NCBI GenBank assembly: GCA_910587065.1
Contig: CAJUMA010000003.1
Span: 14,872 to 78,871 of the forward strand
Direction: 5' to 3'
From: an uncultured Bacilli bacterium
Lineage (GTDB): Bacteria > Bacillota_I > Bacilli_A > RF39 > UBA660
DNA: 64,000 nt
The notes beneath the pieces are model-generated. The model was given only the letters and a program-made list of their open reading frames with translations. It was not told the origin of the DNA and searched no databases. Position 1 is the stretch's first letter; every line of letters starts with the position of its first letter. Both the position numbers and the translations under genes were made by a program. Positions 43,187 through 52,000 of the stretch are shown here, piece after piece.

Positions 43187-43882
43187 ATGAAAGTATTTAA
43201 AAAGTTTATTTCTTTAATTGTTTTAATTTTAATTCTTGCAACTTCAATCTATTTTGGCACAGCACTTATTAAAAGTAAAACTTATGAGCCTCAAGAAGTA
43301 GTAGTAGAGCGGGTTGAACAAAATTATGATATGTATATTAAAGGAACTGATACAATTAGGTTATCAATAAAGGAGAATTTTAATACCTGCAAAAGCGGCG
43401 ATAAAATTAAAAGATGTGGTATAATTAAAAATACAATTACAAATGCTAGCAATTTGACAAAAAAAGAAGATTTAAGTAATTATGAAAATGAAAATGCGAT
43501 TAATGCTATCAAAAATATTATAGAGAATATCAAAGATAATATAATTATAATTCAAACAAATTGGAATAGTAGATTTACTAAGGAAGAATTAGAATCTCTT
43601 ATAAAAACTGAAAAAAAGAATATTACAGTTGAAATAAAAAATATTTCCATTGAACAAAACAATAAGGAAACAAAATATACAATTAAGTTAGATAGCAAGA
43701 ATGGTAAAAAAGTAAAAGAAGTAATTGTTAAGAAGGACGGTAAACTAAAAAAGCCAGAGAATCCTTCCAAAAAAGGCTACATATTTGTTGAATGGCAATT
43801 AGATGGTAAAAAGTATGATTTCAATAAAAAAGTAAAAAAAGATTTTACTTTAGTTGCAAAATGGAAAAAGAAAAAATCTTAG
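43187..43882 (+). CDS. Exported protein with C-terminal InlB B-repeat
   Basis: 231 aa. An N-terminal signal/anchor helix (about 5-26, FISLIVLILILATSIYFGTA), a Lys/Asn-rich middle with CKSGDKIKRC, and a final repeat of the InlB/Flg_new type: PENPSKKGYIFVEWQLDGKK followed by VKKDFTLVAKW. A single copy only, where surface proteins usually carry several, so the protein is small or truncated. GGGGTCG precedes ATG 43187. Function unknown. Confidence 0.7.
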   Translation: MKVFKKFISLIVLILILATSIYFGTALIKSKTYEPQEVVVERVEQNYDMYIKGTDTIRLSIKENFNTCKSGDKIKRCGIIKNTITNASNLTKKEDLSNYENENAINAIKNIIENIKDNIIIIQTNWNSRFTKEELESLIKTEKKNITVEIKNISIEQNNKETKYTIKLDSKNGKKVKEVIVKKDGKLKKPENPSKKGYIFVEWQLDGKKYDFNKKVKKDFTLVAKWKKKKS

Positions 43883-43886
43883 TATA

Positions 43887-44034
43887 AAGAAAAAAATTTT
43901 TATAAATGGGGCACCCGATGAAACAAGTTTGGAAAATTTTGAACATTTAGCAAAAACGATTTTTTCCAACAAAGGAAGGCTTCAATGATTTGATGAGCCA
44001 GTATGAGAAAGTATTATCAACAAAAAAACTCTAG
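43887..44034 (+). pseudogene. Small gene remnant
   Basis: Without a start codon, one frame reads KKKIFINGAPDETSLENFEH and stops at TGA 43986-43988. Another frame continues GFNDLMSQYEKVLSTKK to TAG 44032-44034. This looks like the tail of a lost gene with a frameshift. The INGAPDE..LENF phrase is conserved-looking, but I cannot name it. Confidence 0.4.
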
Positions 44035-44053
44035 AATAATTCTCTAGAGTTTT
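44025..44053. terminator. Bidirectional terminator before capA-like gene
   Basis: AAAACTCTAGA (44025-44035), 7-nt loop, TCTAGAGTTTT (44043-44053): 11 perfect pairs with U-tracts on both strands. Confidence 0.85.
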
Positions 44054-44059
44054 AAAATC

Positions 44060-45274
44060 TTATTTATACTTTTCCTCTATAACAGAAGTGTAGGTATTAT
44101 TTATAAATTCTTTAGTTAATCCTAGGTTATATCTAAAATGATTTTTCTCATATTCTTCTGTATATTTTTCGTAAGGAATAAGTAGCCAATTGTCCATATT
44201 TTTATCAAAATAATTTACGATTGGTTTAGCTTTTATGTTTTCAAAACTAACGTTTCTATTCTCATCCACAAGAACATTAAGGGTTGAAAGTAAACCAAAT
44301 TGGTAAGCATTATCAAATGTTTCTTGCCCTTTAGGTGTTCTTGCAATATCATCATCATTTGAAACAAAATTTCCTAAAGAATAATAAACTAAAGTTTTTT
44401 TCTCATCGCCAATAATTTCAATTGGTTGAATAGAATGAGAGTGGCTTCCATAAATTATATCAACACCAAGTTCATTTAAAAACGCAGCTATTTCTTTTTG
44501 TTCATTATTAGCGCTAAAGGTAAATTCATCACCCCAGTGCATCATAACAATAGTAACATCAGCTTGTTCCTTTAAAGAACCAATTTCTTTACTTAACAAA
44601 TCTTTATTAATTGTGCGAGTATTTGTATCTCTATAGACACTAATTAAACGTTTATCAGTTTCATTAACTTTCGCGTTTGTGCCATACGTATAAGCAAGAA
44701 AACCAAATTTTATTCCGTTAATTTCTATTATACGCGGGGTATTTCTATCTTCTTCATTTAAGTATGTTCCAACTGTTTTTATATCAGTATTTTTAAAATA
44801 ATTAATAGTTGAAACAAGTCCATCTAAACCTCTATCATAAGCATGGTTATTAACCGTTGAAAGTACTTCTAAATCAAGAGAAGAAACTAAAGAACCGATA
44901 TAGGCGGGAGCACAAAAGTTATACCCATCTCCACTTACCTGAAGTGTCTCATTTCCAATAACCACTTCCATATTAGCTATACTTAAATCATCATCTAAAA
45001 AATAATCTTTAACAAATTTAAAATAATCATTTTCGTTATAACCATTAGAAACAGATTGGTAAAAGGGAGATTCAAATAAAAAATCACCAACTAATGTCAA
45101 CTTTGCAGACCTTTTTAAAACTTTTTTCGTTGTAGAACTTCTTATCTCACCTGATTTATCATTATTTTTAATTTTGTTGTTACTATTAGAAAATACTGCA
45201 GAAATTCCAACCAACAAGCATAACACTATAAAAAATGAAACTTTTATTTCCGTTCTAACTTTTCTTTTTGCCAC
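44060..45274 (-). CDS. CapA-family metallophosphatase-fold membrane protein
   Basis: About 404 aa. One N-terminal helix (VSFFIVLCLLVGISAVFSN), then a PGA_cap/metallophosphoesterase domain with LVGDFLFESP, IANMEVVIGN, STVNNHAYDRG, VMMHWGDEF and IYGSHSHSIQP, the metal-ligand set of CapA/PgsA proteins acting in poly-gamma-glutamate or related capsule export. The other cap/pgs genes are absent nearby, so the substrate is open. GTG at 45274 preferred behind TTAGGGTGAT. A longer frame to 45328 would add a second hydrophobic stretch that overlaps the divergent promoter. Confidence 0.88.
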   Translation of the reverse strand: MAKRKVRTEIKVSFFIVLCLLVGISAVFSNSNNKIKNNDKSGEIRSSTTKKVLKRSAKLTLVGDFLFESPFYQSVSNGYNENDYFKFVKDYFLDDDLSIANMEVVIGNETLQVSGDGYNFCAPAYIGSLVSSLDLEVLSTVNNHAYDRGLDGLVSTINYFKNTDIKTVGTYLNEEDRNTPRIIEINGIKFGFLAYTYGTNAKVNETDKRLISVYRDTNTRTINKDLLSKEIGSLKEQADVTIVMMHWGDEFTFSANNEQKEIAAFLNELGVDIIYGSHSHSIQPIEIIGDEKKTLVYYSLGNFVSNDDDIARTPKGQETFDNAYQFGLLSTLNVLVDENRNVSFENIKAKPIVNYFDKNMDNWLLIPYEKYTEEYEKNHFRYNLGLTKEFINNTYTSVIEEKYK

Positions 45275-45342
45275 CCTTATCACCCTAATTATATAATAAC
45301 ATATGTTGAGCAAATATGGTATAATCATATTGAGGAGAAACT

Positions 45343-46107
45343 ATGAAAATACAAAAATACATAAAAGATAAACAGAATAAGTATAGAGTAGTAATTGATG
45401 ATGAAGAATATATTCTCTATGATGATGTAATAATCAAATATAATTTATTATTAATAAAAGAAATCGACAATAAAACATTTAAAGAAATGTTTGGGTTAAA
45501 TGATGAATTAAAAAGTTATTATGATTCAATTAAATATATCAGTAGAAAGTTAAGATCCGAAAAAGAGATATACGAATATTTAGAAAAAAAAGGAATTGAT
45601 GAAAGTACTATTAAAAAAACAATTAAAAGACTTAGAGATTCGAAATTCTTAAATGATGATGTATATCTAAATGCTTATTTTAAGGACCAAATAAATTTAA
45701 CTAATAATGGGCCTAAAAAAATAGAAGTCAATCTTTTAAAACTAGGATTTAGAGAAGATATAATAAAAGAAAAACTTAGCAGTATTGATGAAAGCGTTTG
45801 GAAAGATAAATTAGAAAAATATATTGATAAAAAGATAAAAACTAATCATACATCTTCAAGCAATATGCTAAAGATAAAAATAACTAATGATTTAATAAAC
45901 TTGGGGTTTATGAAAGAAGATATTATAAGTATTTTAAATAAAAAAGACCTTAATGATGAGTTTGCCTTAAAAAAAGAGTATATAAAATCTAAGCGTCTTT
46001 TATCTAGTAAATATGAGGGGACAACCCTTGAAAATAAAATTAGAGAAAGGCTTTTCCGTAAGGGTTTTTATGTATTTGATATAAAGGAGTTAGATGATGA
46101 AGAATAA
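45343..46107 (+). CDS. recX: Regulatory protein RecX
   Basis: 254 aa. Modulates RecA filaments. RecX three-helix repeats are visible: SRKLRSEKEIYEYLEKKGID, IKKTIKRLRDSKFLNDDVYL and DLINLGFMKEDIISILNKK. Long form typical of Firmicutes. TTGAGGAG-type ribosome site, divergent from the CapA-like gene. The C-terminus overlaps the next gene. Confidence 0.92.
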   Translation: MKIQKYIKDKQNKYRVVIDDEEYILYDDVIIKYNLLLIKEIDNKTFKEMFGLNDELKSYYDSIKYISRKLRSEKEIYEYLEKKGIDESTIKKTIKRLRDSKFLNDDVYLNAYFKDQINLTNNGPKKIEVNLLKLGFREDIIKEKLSSIDESVWKDKLEKYIDKKIKTNHTSSSNMLKIKITNDLINLGFMKEDIISILNKKDLNDEFALKKEYIKSKRLLSSKYEGTTLENKIRERLFRKGFYVFDIKELDDEE

Positions 46108-46441
46108 ATATGAAAGATTAAGTAAATTAGAGAAAAAAGAATCCATTAAAGAATATGCAAATTCAAGTGATACTAATGCAGCCATAACAAGCAGAATAAA
46201 AAGATTAAAAACAGTAGGAATAATCGGTATCATATACTCTTTAGTCATGTTTGCCTTAGATTTTCTTAAAGAATTTGGTATATTTGATATTGGATTAAAT
46301 AAGTTTGATAACTTACTTGTTAGTTATATTCTTGATGCTTGCCTTTTAATTTTCTGTGTTGTTTTTGTAATAAAGGCTAATAGTTTACTTAAAGAACAAG
46401 TTAATATTTATTTAATTGAAAAGAAGAATGAGAAAAAATGA
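46097..46441 (+). CDS. Small two-helix membrane protein, unknown
   Basis: About 114 aa. A charged cytoplasmic N-terminus, then two helices (TVGIIGIIYSLVMFALDFL and YILDACLLIFCVVFVIKAN) and a basic C-terminus. Tandem ATGs at 46094 and 46097. The second has better spacing from AAGGAG. Overlaps recX and, by ATGA, the DUF402 gene, so recX-membrane protein-DUF402-Nudix form a coupled operon. Confidence 0.6.
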   Translation: MKNKYERLSKLEKKESIKEYANSSDTNAAITSRIKRLKTVGIIGIIYSLVMFALDFLKEFGIFDIGLNKFDNLLVSYILDACLLIFCVVFVIKANSLLKEQVNIYLIEKKNEKK

Positions 46442-46968
46442 GAAAAAGATTTGCCAATAGATCTGGAAACAATTATAAACAAATTGAAGTTAATGAGGAT
46501 TTTTTTAAGGGAACTGCTTGTTATGTAGATTTTGATAGTAGTGAAGAACCAGTAATAGTTTTTAATGGAAAAACTAATGTCTGTATAAAGAAAGAAAACT
46601 ACGAACGTATTACTTTATATCCGCTAGACGGAACTTACTCTATTACAATCATGTATAATGAAAAAAAAGAACTAATTGAGTGGTATTTTGATGTGTCATC
46701 ATCTGTTGGGTTTGAAAATGGTATACCATATCAAAATGATTTATATTTAGATATGGTAATTCTACCAACGAAAGAGTTTTTTATCCTAGATGAAGATGAA
46801 TTGTTAGCAGCTTATCATAATAAAGAAATTGATGAGACTTTATTAAAGCATGCCTACAAAACACTTGAATTCTTAAAAGAAAAATATGTAAATAATTTTT
46901 CTGATCTAAAGAGTTTTACAAAACATGTTTATGATATAATAAAGACAGGTGATACATATGGAAGTTAA
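46438..46968 (+). CDS. DUF402 protein, Ntdp-like nucleoside tri-/diphosphatase
   Basis: 176 aa. YPLDGTYSITIMYNEKKELI, EWYFDVSSSVGFENGIPYQND and LYLDMVILPTKEFFILDEDEL form the DUF402 core. Related Gram-positive proteins of this length hydrolyse the gamma phosphate of NTPs and beta of NDPs. Asp/Glu clusters that bind the metal are present. Overlaps both neighbours. Confidence 0.85.
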   Translation: MRKRFANRSGNNYKQIEVNEDFFKGTACYVDFDSSEEPVIVFNGKTNVCIKKENYERITLYPLDGTYSITIMYNEKKELIEWYFDVSSSVGFENGIPYQNDLYLDMVILPTKEFFILDEDELLAAYHNKEIDETLLKHAYKTLEFLKEKYVNNFSDLKSFTKHVYDIIKTGDTYGS

Positions 46969-47638
46969 TAATCCCTTATATAAGAATCAAGGAGTGCATC
47001 TCTTAACAAGTATTTTTACGGTTGACCATGGAATTGTCAAAGTCTTGCTTATCAAAAGAGACAATGAACCATTTAAAGATTCATGGGCTTTAGTTGGTGG
47101 AGCTCTTTATAATAATGAAGATTTAAAAGATGGGTTAAAAAGAGAAATAAAAGAAAAAACGGGTATTAAAAATATTGATTTACATTTAGTTGATGTTCAT
47201 GGGAAAGTTAATAGAAGCCCTGTAATGCGTATGGTTGCTGTGTCTTATATGGGTGTACTTGATATAAATCGAGTAGAAGTTTTAAAGAAAACTCTTAAGA
47301 CAAATGATGCCGAATGGTTTAATATAAAAGATGTTTTAAATATGAGTTTGGCGTATGATCATAAAGAGATTATTAAAAGAACATTTGAAGAATTAAAAAG
47401 CCAAATATGTAAAAGTAATATTTTAGTTTCTTTATTTCCGTCCGGCTTTACAATGCCAGAGATTCAAAAGACTTATGAAGCAATTCTTGGTATTACAATG
47501 GACCGAAGAAACTTTCGAAGAAAATTACTTAGTTTAAATCTTGTTTATGATACAGGAGAATACTTAAACTTTGATGGGAAAAAACCTGCTAAATTATACA
47601 GATTTAAAGAAAATATAGAAGATAAAGTGATATTTTAA
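46958..47638 (+). CDS. Nudix-domain protein with C-terminal winged helix (NrtR-like regulator)
   Basis: About 226 aa. The Nudix box GGALYNNEDLKDGLKREIKE is followed by KTGI. The consensus REUXEE is altered to REIKEK, so hydrolysis may be weak, as in NrtR repressors where the Nudix fold binds ADP-ribose. The C-terminal domain (FTMPEIQKTYEAILGITMDR, NFRRKLLSL) matches the NrtR DNA-binding domain. NrtR regulates NAD metabolism, but no such operon is adjacent. ATG 46958 chosen behind GGTGAT. It overlaps the DUF402 end. Confidence 0.82.
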   Translation: MEVNNPLYKNQGVHLLTSIFTVDHGIVKVLLIKRDNEPFKDSWALVGGALYNNEDLKDGLKREIKEKTGIKNIDLHLVDVHGKVNRSPVMRMVAVSYMGVLDINRVEVLKKTLKTNDAEWFNIKDVLNMSLAYDHKEIIKRTFEELKSQICKSNILVSLFPSGFTMPEIQKTYEAILGITMDRRNFRRKLLSLNLVYDTGEYLNFDGKKPAKLYRFKENIEDKVIF

Positions 47639-47677
47639 AAAGAGTTATAAAAAAAATAAACAATAATATACTTTAAT

Positions 47678-48706
47678 ATGAAAAAAGTTATATTATTGTT
47701 TTTATTATTATTAATTCCTTCTTCTGTTAAGGCATCAATCTGTGTAATGGATACTGATGCAAAAAGATTACTAACGGGTACTGGTGAACACGAAGTAAGA
47801 CTAATTGCTTCCACTACTAAAATAATGACTTCTCTTGTTGTAATAAATAATGTTGATGACTTAGAAGAAGAAATCGAAGTAACCGACGATGTTTTAAAGA
47901 GTTTTGGCTCAGGTATTTATATTGAAGTTGGAGAACATATTAAAGTAATAGATCTTTTATATGGTCTTATGCTTAGAAGCGGAAATGATGCAGCAATTAT
48001 GTTAGCTGTTCATGTAGGCGGATCAATTGAGGGCTTTGCTAAATTAATGAATGAAACAGCTACTTCTTTTGGTATGAAAAATACAGAGTTTATTAATCCA
48101 TCAGGTTTAGAAGATGAAAATGGACAGGGAAATACATCAACTTGTTATGATATGGCACTTCTTATGTCGGAAGCAACTAAATGTCAAAAGTTAATGGAAA
48201 TTATGTCTACTAAACATTATGGAGTACAAACTGATTATAAATACTATGATTGGTATAACAAAAATAAGTTACTAACAGAGTATAAGTATACTACAGGTGG
48301 AAAGACTGGTTATACAGAAAAAGCTTATAGGACATTAGTAACATCAGCAACAAAGGATAATAAGAACTTAGCTGTTGTTACCTTAAATGAAAGAGATGAT
48401 TTCTTAAAACATAAAAATAAATACGAAGAAACTTTTAAAAAGTATAAACTAGTAAATGTTGTTGATAAAAAGAAATTTTTAAAAAATGAAGGATATGAAG
48501 TAAAAGAAGACATTAATATGCTTCTAACGGAAGATGAAATAAAAAAAGTCAAGGTTAGTGTTACTTATCTTGATGATGCGTTAGCAAGAAGTGGTTATGT
48601 CACAGTTTCTTTAAATGATAAAGAATATTTTAAAGAAAATATTTACAAAAGAAAGAAAAGCAAAGGAATATTAACCAAAATATTCGATTTCTTTCATATC
48701 TTTTAA
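47678..48706 (+). CDS. Serine-type D-alanyl-D-alanine carboxypeptidase (S11, DacF/PBP5-like)
   Basis: 342 aa. Signal peptide 1-19. The penicillin-binding triad is complete: STTK (45-48), SGN (101-103) and KTG (209-211). Trims the terminal D-Ala from peptidoglycan pentapeptides outside the membrane. The C-terminus is basic, ends with amphipathic ILTKIFDFFHIF and likely attaches to the membrane. No strong ribosome site is seen, so the start rests on the signal peptide. Confidence 0.94.
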   Translation: MKKVILLFLLLLIPSSVKASICVMDTDAKRLLTGTGEHEVRLIASTTKIMTSLVVINNVDDLEEEIEVTDDVLKSFGSGIYIEVGEHIKVIDLLYGLMLRSGNDAAIMLAVHVGGSIEGFAKLMNETATSFGMKNTEFINPSGLEDENGQGNTSTCYDMALLMSEATKCQKLMEIMSTKHYGVQTDYKYYDWYNKNKLLTEYKYTTGGKTGYTEKAYRTLVTSATKDNKNLAVVTLNERDDFLKHKNKYEETFKKYKLVNVVDKKKFLKNEGYEVKEDINMLLTEDEIKKVKVSVTYLDDALARSGYVTVSLNDKEYFKENIYKRKKSKGILTKIFDFFHIF

Positions 48707-48751
48707 TTGTTAGTATAAGAGTTTTATAGTATAATTTTCGTAGGTGATAGT

Positions 48752-49180
48752 ATGAAAATTATTAATGAACTTTTAGTTATGATATTAATAAATCAATAGA
48801 TTTTTTATAAAAATATATTTGGCTTTCAAGTTTTAGAATCAGTGGGAGAGCCAGTTGAATGGACGAAAGAAGAGTTTATTGAATCTTGTAAACTTGCTAA
48901 ACAAGAATTAAAAAATACTCAAAAAGATGTAATACTAAATGATCCAGAAAAAGGGGCTATTTGGTATTCTTGCCTTCCTTGGTTTAAATTTACTGGAGTA
49001 GTGCCACCATATGATGCTAAAGTAACGGTTCCACAAATTATATGGGATCAGTTTGAAATAGTAGAAGGACATGTTTATATAAATGCAATGATAATGGCAC
49101 ATCATGGTTTTATTGATGGGTCACACATAGGCTTACTAATAAAATCAATAAATGAAGAATTTGATAAAATAGGCGAATAA
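48752..49180 (+). pseudogene. Chloramphenicol-acetyltransferase-like remnant with in-frame amber stop
   Basis: ATG 48752 behind GTAGGTGAT opens a frame that meets TAG at 48797-48799 and then continues in the same frame to 49180. The downstream part (IWYSCLPWFKFTGV, IIWDQFEIVEGHVYINAMIM, HHGFIDGSHIGLLI) matches the C-terminal half of CatA-type trimeric acetyltransferases, including the catalytic HHxxxDG. About 100 N-terminal residues of the family are missing, and the sequence before SVGEPVEW is not CAT-like. A GTG at 48842 could start a 112-aa protein, but half the fold would be absent. Confidence 0.6.
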
Positions 49181-49196
49181 TATTATTCGTTTTTTT
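49174..49196 (+). terminator. Terminator after the acetyltransferase remnant
   Basis: Palindrome CGAATAATATTATTCG (49174-49189) followed by seven T. Confidence 0.8.
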
Positions 49197-49453
49197 GTGT
49201 GTAAACATGTAAAAAAATACACTTGACAAGACGATTAGAGCTTGCTAAAAAAAATTGCTATAATCAAAGTAGATAAGTTCGCTAAAAAACGGATAAAGAT
49301 TGTAGGTGTTTTTGTATGAAGAAATTATTAAGATATGTAAAATAATAATAATTTACAAATTGGGAATAATGACAATATCAAGTAGAACTTGAAATTTATG
49401 TAAATTTTTAGTATGCTTATATTAGAATATATTACAATGAGGAGGAAAGTACG
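49197..49453 (+). promoter_or_regulatory. Leader region of the Ig-like surface operon
   Basis: The interval has a TTGACA at 49223-49228 and a TATAAT at 49259-49264 that are too far apart to work together. TTAGAG (49235-49240) is a weak -35 for the latter. A ten-codon frame (49316-49345, KKLLRYVK) sits behind GTAGGTG and may be a leader peptide. An AGGAGG lies just before the TTG start at 49454. No other gene. Confidence 0.35.
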
Positions 49454-51508
49454 TTGAGAAGGAAGTATATTAGTATTCTTATTGTTTTATTAGCTATAGG
49501 TTTTGCTAGCGTAAGTACAGTCTTAGTTATAATAAGTAGAACCAGTGTTAGGAGAAACCAAGAAGATTTTGATGTTTATTTTTCAAAAGTATATCTTAAT
49601 GGCGTACAACATGATGAATTTATATCATCTAATGGAAAAAATATTGACTTTGGAATTCAAGAATTAAAAAATAAAGGTGAAGAAGTTACCTTAACTTATG
49701 AAATAACTAATGCGAGTAGTCAGTATGATGCCGACGTACGAGTTTTATTTGATAATTTAAATACAACAAGTGAATACTTAGAAATAACAAAAGAAGACAA
49801 TTATGATGGATTTATTCAAGCACATAGTAATGGAACAGGTGTTATAACAATTAGATTATTAAAACCAGTTGAAGACGATAAAGATGTAGATCTTAAATTA
49901 AATTTAGGCGTTGATGCCGAAGAAAAAGAACTAGATACTGTAGACCATGATTATAATCCAAATCAACCAAAAGCCAATAATTACAGTACTAGCGCTATAA
50001 TTACAGATGAAAATGAAGTAAAACTTATCAATAAAGTTATCGTATTAAAAACAGCAAATGGACTAAGATACAATAGAACTGATTATGATGGGTACTTCTA
50101 TCAAGACAATATTCCAGAAGGAACAATGACAATTTATGTATTTGATCAGATTACTAAAGAAGAAGTATTAAACATGAAAGAAAGTGAAATAATAGCTTCT
50201 GCTAATCGAAACATCGAGATAACTACATCAACTGTTGGAAGACAAGTTGGATCTAAAATGATTTTAAATGACATTTCTTCAAGAGAAACAAATACAACCA
50301 CTATTGTTGAAATTAAAGTTGATAATAAGATATTTAGAAAAGAAGTAGATAGTGAAAGAAAAGCTGTATTTAACATAGACACTAATTCAAGTACAGTTGA
50401 AATAATTTCTTATGGAGTAGTAAATCTTACTGGAGAAAATAGTACGTATAATATACCTGATGCGACTGGAACCCCTATAAAAGTTGAAATAAGAAATAAA
50501 AAGCCAACTCCTCCAACACTAACTGGTGGAAGTGACGTTTATATTTTAGCTGAAAATGCTCGTGTAACAATTAAAACTCCAGGAACTGCAACATCGGGAG
50601 TTAGTAAATATGAATACATTGTATCGGAAAATGAAATAACAGACTTTACAAATATTCCTGATGTAAATGTATTTGAAGAGGACGTAAAAGTAACTGATGA
50701 AGGAACACATTATGTTTATTTAAGAACTGTTTCTAATAACGATACAAGAAGTATTTGGAGTGAAGTTGAAGTAGTCAAATTAGATAGATCGAGTCCTGTT
50801 ATTGAAATAAAGAAAACAGTATCAACAAGTAATAGTATAAAGATAGAGTTTTCGGCAACTGATATTTATTCTGGAATTAAGAGCTTAAAATGTTATTACG
50901 GTAATAACTATGAAACCGAGGGAACTATCGAAGGAAATACTTGCCATTTAAATAACTTGATAAGTAATAATATCTATAAATATAAAATATGTGCAATAGA
51001 TAATGTCGATAATCCTGAAGCTTGTAAAGAAGGCGAAGCTGGAACTAACGAAGTTAAAAATCCAGTAATAACTTTTGAAGATACAGGTAACACAGGCGGG
51101 TACTTCTTTAGCCAAACTGCCAAAGTAGCCTTTAATAATGAAGGCATTGCTACCCCTAAACACTACATTAAATCAACAAGAAAAGGAATTGCTAATGTAA
51201 ATGTAGTTGGTACATGTGGAACAGGAGATTTCCCAGAACAATGTACAGACGGACAAACAACAACAATTGAGGCAAATGTTTGGTATTTAGTAAGTGGTGA
51301 CATTAATATAACATACCAAGAGTCTTATGATGAATATTCTGAACTATTAGCTATTACTTTTGATGGAGTAAACTATAGTAGAAAATCAACTGGAACTATT
51401 GGAAAAATTGCATTCTATGCAAGAGATTTTGAATATCAAAATTCTTTAGCACCAAGTGTTACTACCATGCAAGAGGCAATAGACGAATTATATAGAAGAT
51501 TTAATTAG
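49454..51508 (+). CDS. Large Ig/fibronectin-like surface protein
   Basis: 684 aa, TTG start behind GAGGAGG. An N-terminal signal/anchor (ISILIVLLAIGFASVSTVLV) leads into a beta-sandwich domain (VYLNGVQHDEFISSNGKNID, TYEITNASSQYDADVRVLF) resembling the TasA/camelysin-like secreted-fibre domains of Gram-positives. Then come Ig- or FNIII-like modules (GYFYQDNIPEGTMTIYVFD, PPTLTGGSDVYILAENARV, SIKIEFSATDIYSGIKS) and a C-terminal segment ending MQEAIDELYRRFN. No LPxTG. The lipoprotein gene follows 9 nt later. Confidence 0.72.
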   Translation: MRRKYISILIVLLAIGFASVSTVLVIISRTSVRRNQEDFDVYFSKVYLNGVQHDEFISSNGKNIDFGIQELKNKGEEVTLTYEITNASSQYDADVRVLFDNLNTTSEYLEITKEDNYDGFIQAHSNGTGVITIRLLKPVEDDKDVDLKLNLGVDAEEKELDTVDHDYNPNQPKANNYSTSAIITDENEVKLINKVIVLKTANGLRYNRTDYDGYFYQDNIPEGTMTIYVFDQITKEEVLNMKESEIIASANRNIEITTSTVGRQVGSKMILNDISSRETNTTTIVEIKVDNKIFRKEVDSERKAVFNIDTNSSTVEIISYGVVNLTGENSTYNIPDATGTPIKVEIRNKKPTPPTLTGGSDVYILAENARVTIKTPGTATSGVSKYEYIVSENEITDFTNIPDVNVFEEDVKVTDEGTHYVYLRTVSNNDTRSIWSEVEVVKLDRSSPVIEIKKTVSTSNSIKIEFSATDIYSGIKSLKCYYGNNYETEGTIEGNTCHLNNLISNNIYKYKICAIDNVDNPEACKEGEAGTNEVKNPVITFEDTGNTGGYFFSQTAKVAFNNEGIATPKHYIKSTRKGIANVNVVGTCGTGDFPEQCTDGQTTTIEANVWYLVSGDINITYQESYDEYSELLAITFDGVNYSRKSTGTIGKIAFYARDFEYQNSLAPSVTTMQEAIDELYRRFN

Positions 51509-51517
51509 GAGGTAATT

Positions 51518-51907
51518 ATGAAAATATTAAAAGCAATGTTTGTAATATGCGTATGTTTAAGTTGTGTGGCTGGATGTGGTAAAAACAAAGATGAAAAACA
51601 AAAAACAACTGAGGCACAAAGAGAAACAGCACCAGTTCGCACAGAAGATTTTGAATTCCAGACAAATTCTGTTAACTTTGAAAATGGTAATTCAATATTT
51701 GACATTAAAGTAAAGAATACAAGCGACAGCGAAAAATACATAAATGAATTTATCATGCATGTAAAAGATGCTAATGGTGAAGATTTAGCAAATTTATTTG
51801 GAAATGTTAATGAAAACATCGAGGCTGGTGGCGAAAGAATAATAAGTTGTTCATTTGGCGGAGACTTATCTAATTATTCAAAACTTGAATTTGAACTAGC
51901 AAACTAA
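51518..51907 (+). CDS. Small lipoprotein
   Basis: 129 aa. The signal peptide ends in a lipobox, LSCVAGC, with lipidated Cys at residue 20. A Thr/Glu-rich spacer and a single beta-sandwich domain follow (FQTNSVNFENGNSIFDIKVK, GGERIISCSFGGD), of the DUF/FxLYD-like type that occurs in lipoproteins. Ribosome site AGGAGG. Probably cotranscribed with the Ig-like surface protein. Confidence 0.8.
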   Translation: MKILKAMFVICVCLSCVAGCGKNKDEKQKTTEAQRETAPVRTEDFEFQTNSVNFENGNSIFDIKVKNTSDSEKYINEFIMHVKDANGEDLANLFGNVNENIEAGGERIISCSFGGDLSNYSKLEFELAN

Positions 51908-51930
51908 ATCACGTTATGTGATTTTTTTCT
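51906..51930 (+). terminator. Terminator after the lipoprotein gene
   Basis: AAATCAC, loop GTTAT, GTGATTT and further T residues directly at the stop codon. Confidence 0.85.
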
Positions 51931-52000
51931 TGCGATAAACTTTCAGTATTAATTTACTATTCATTTGATTCTTGATAAAATATATGTACAGGTGAATTAT

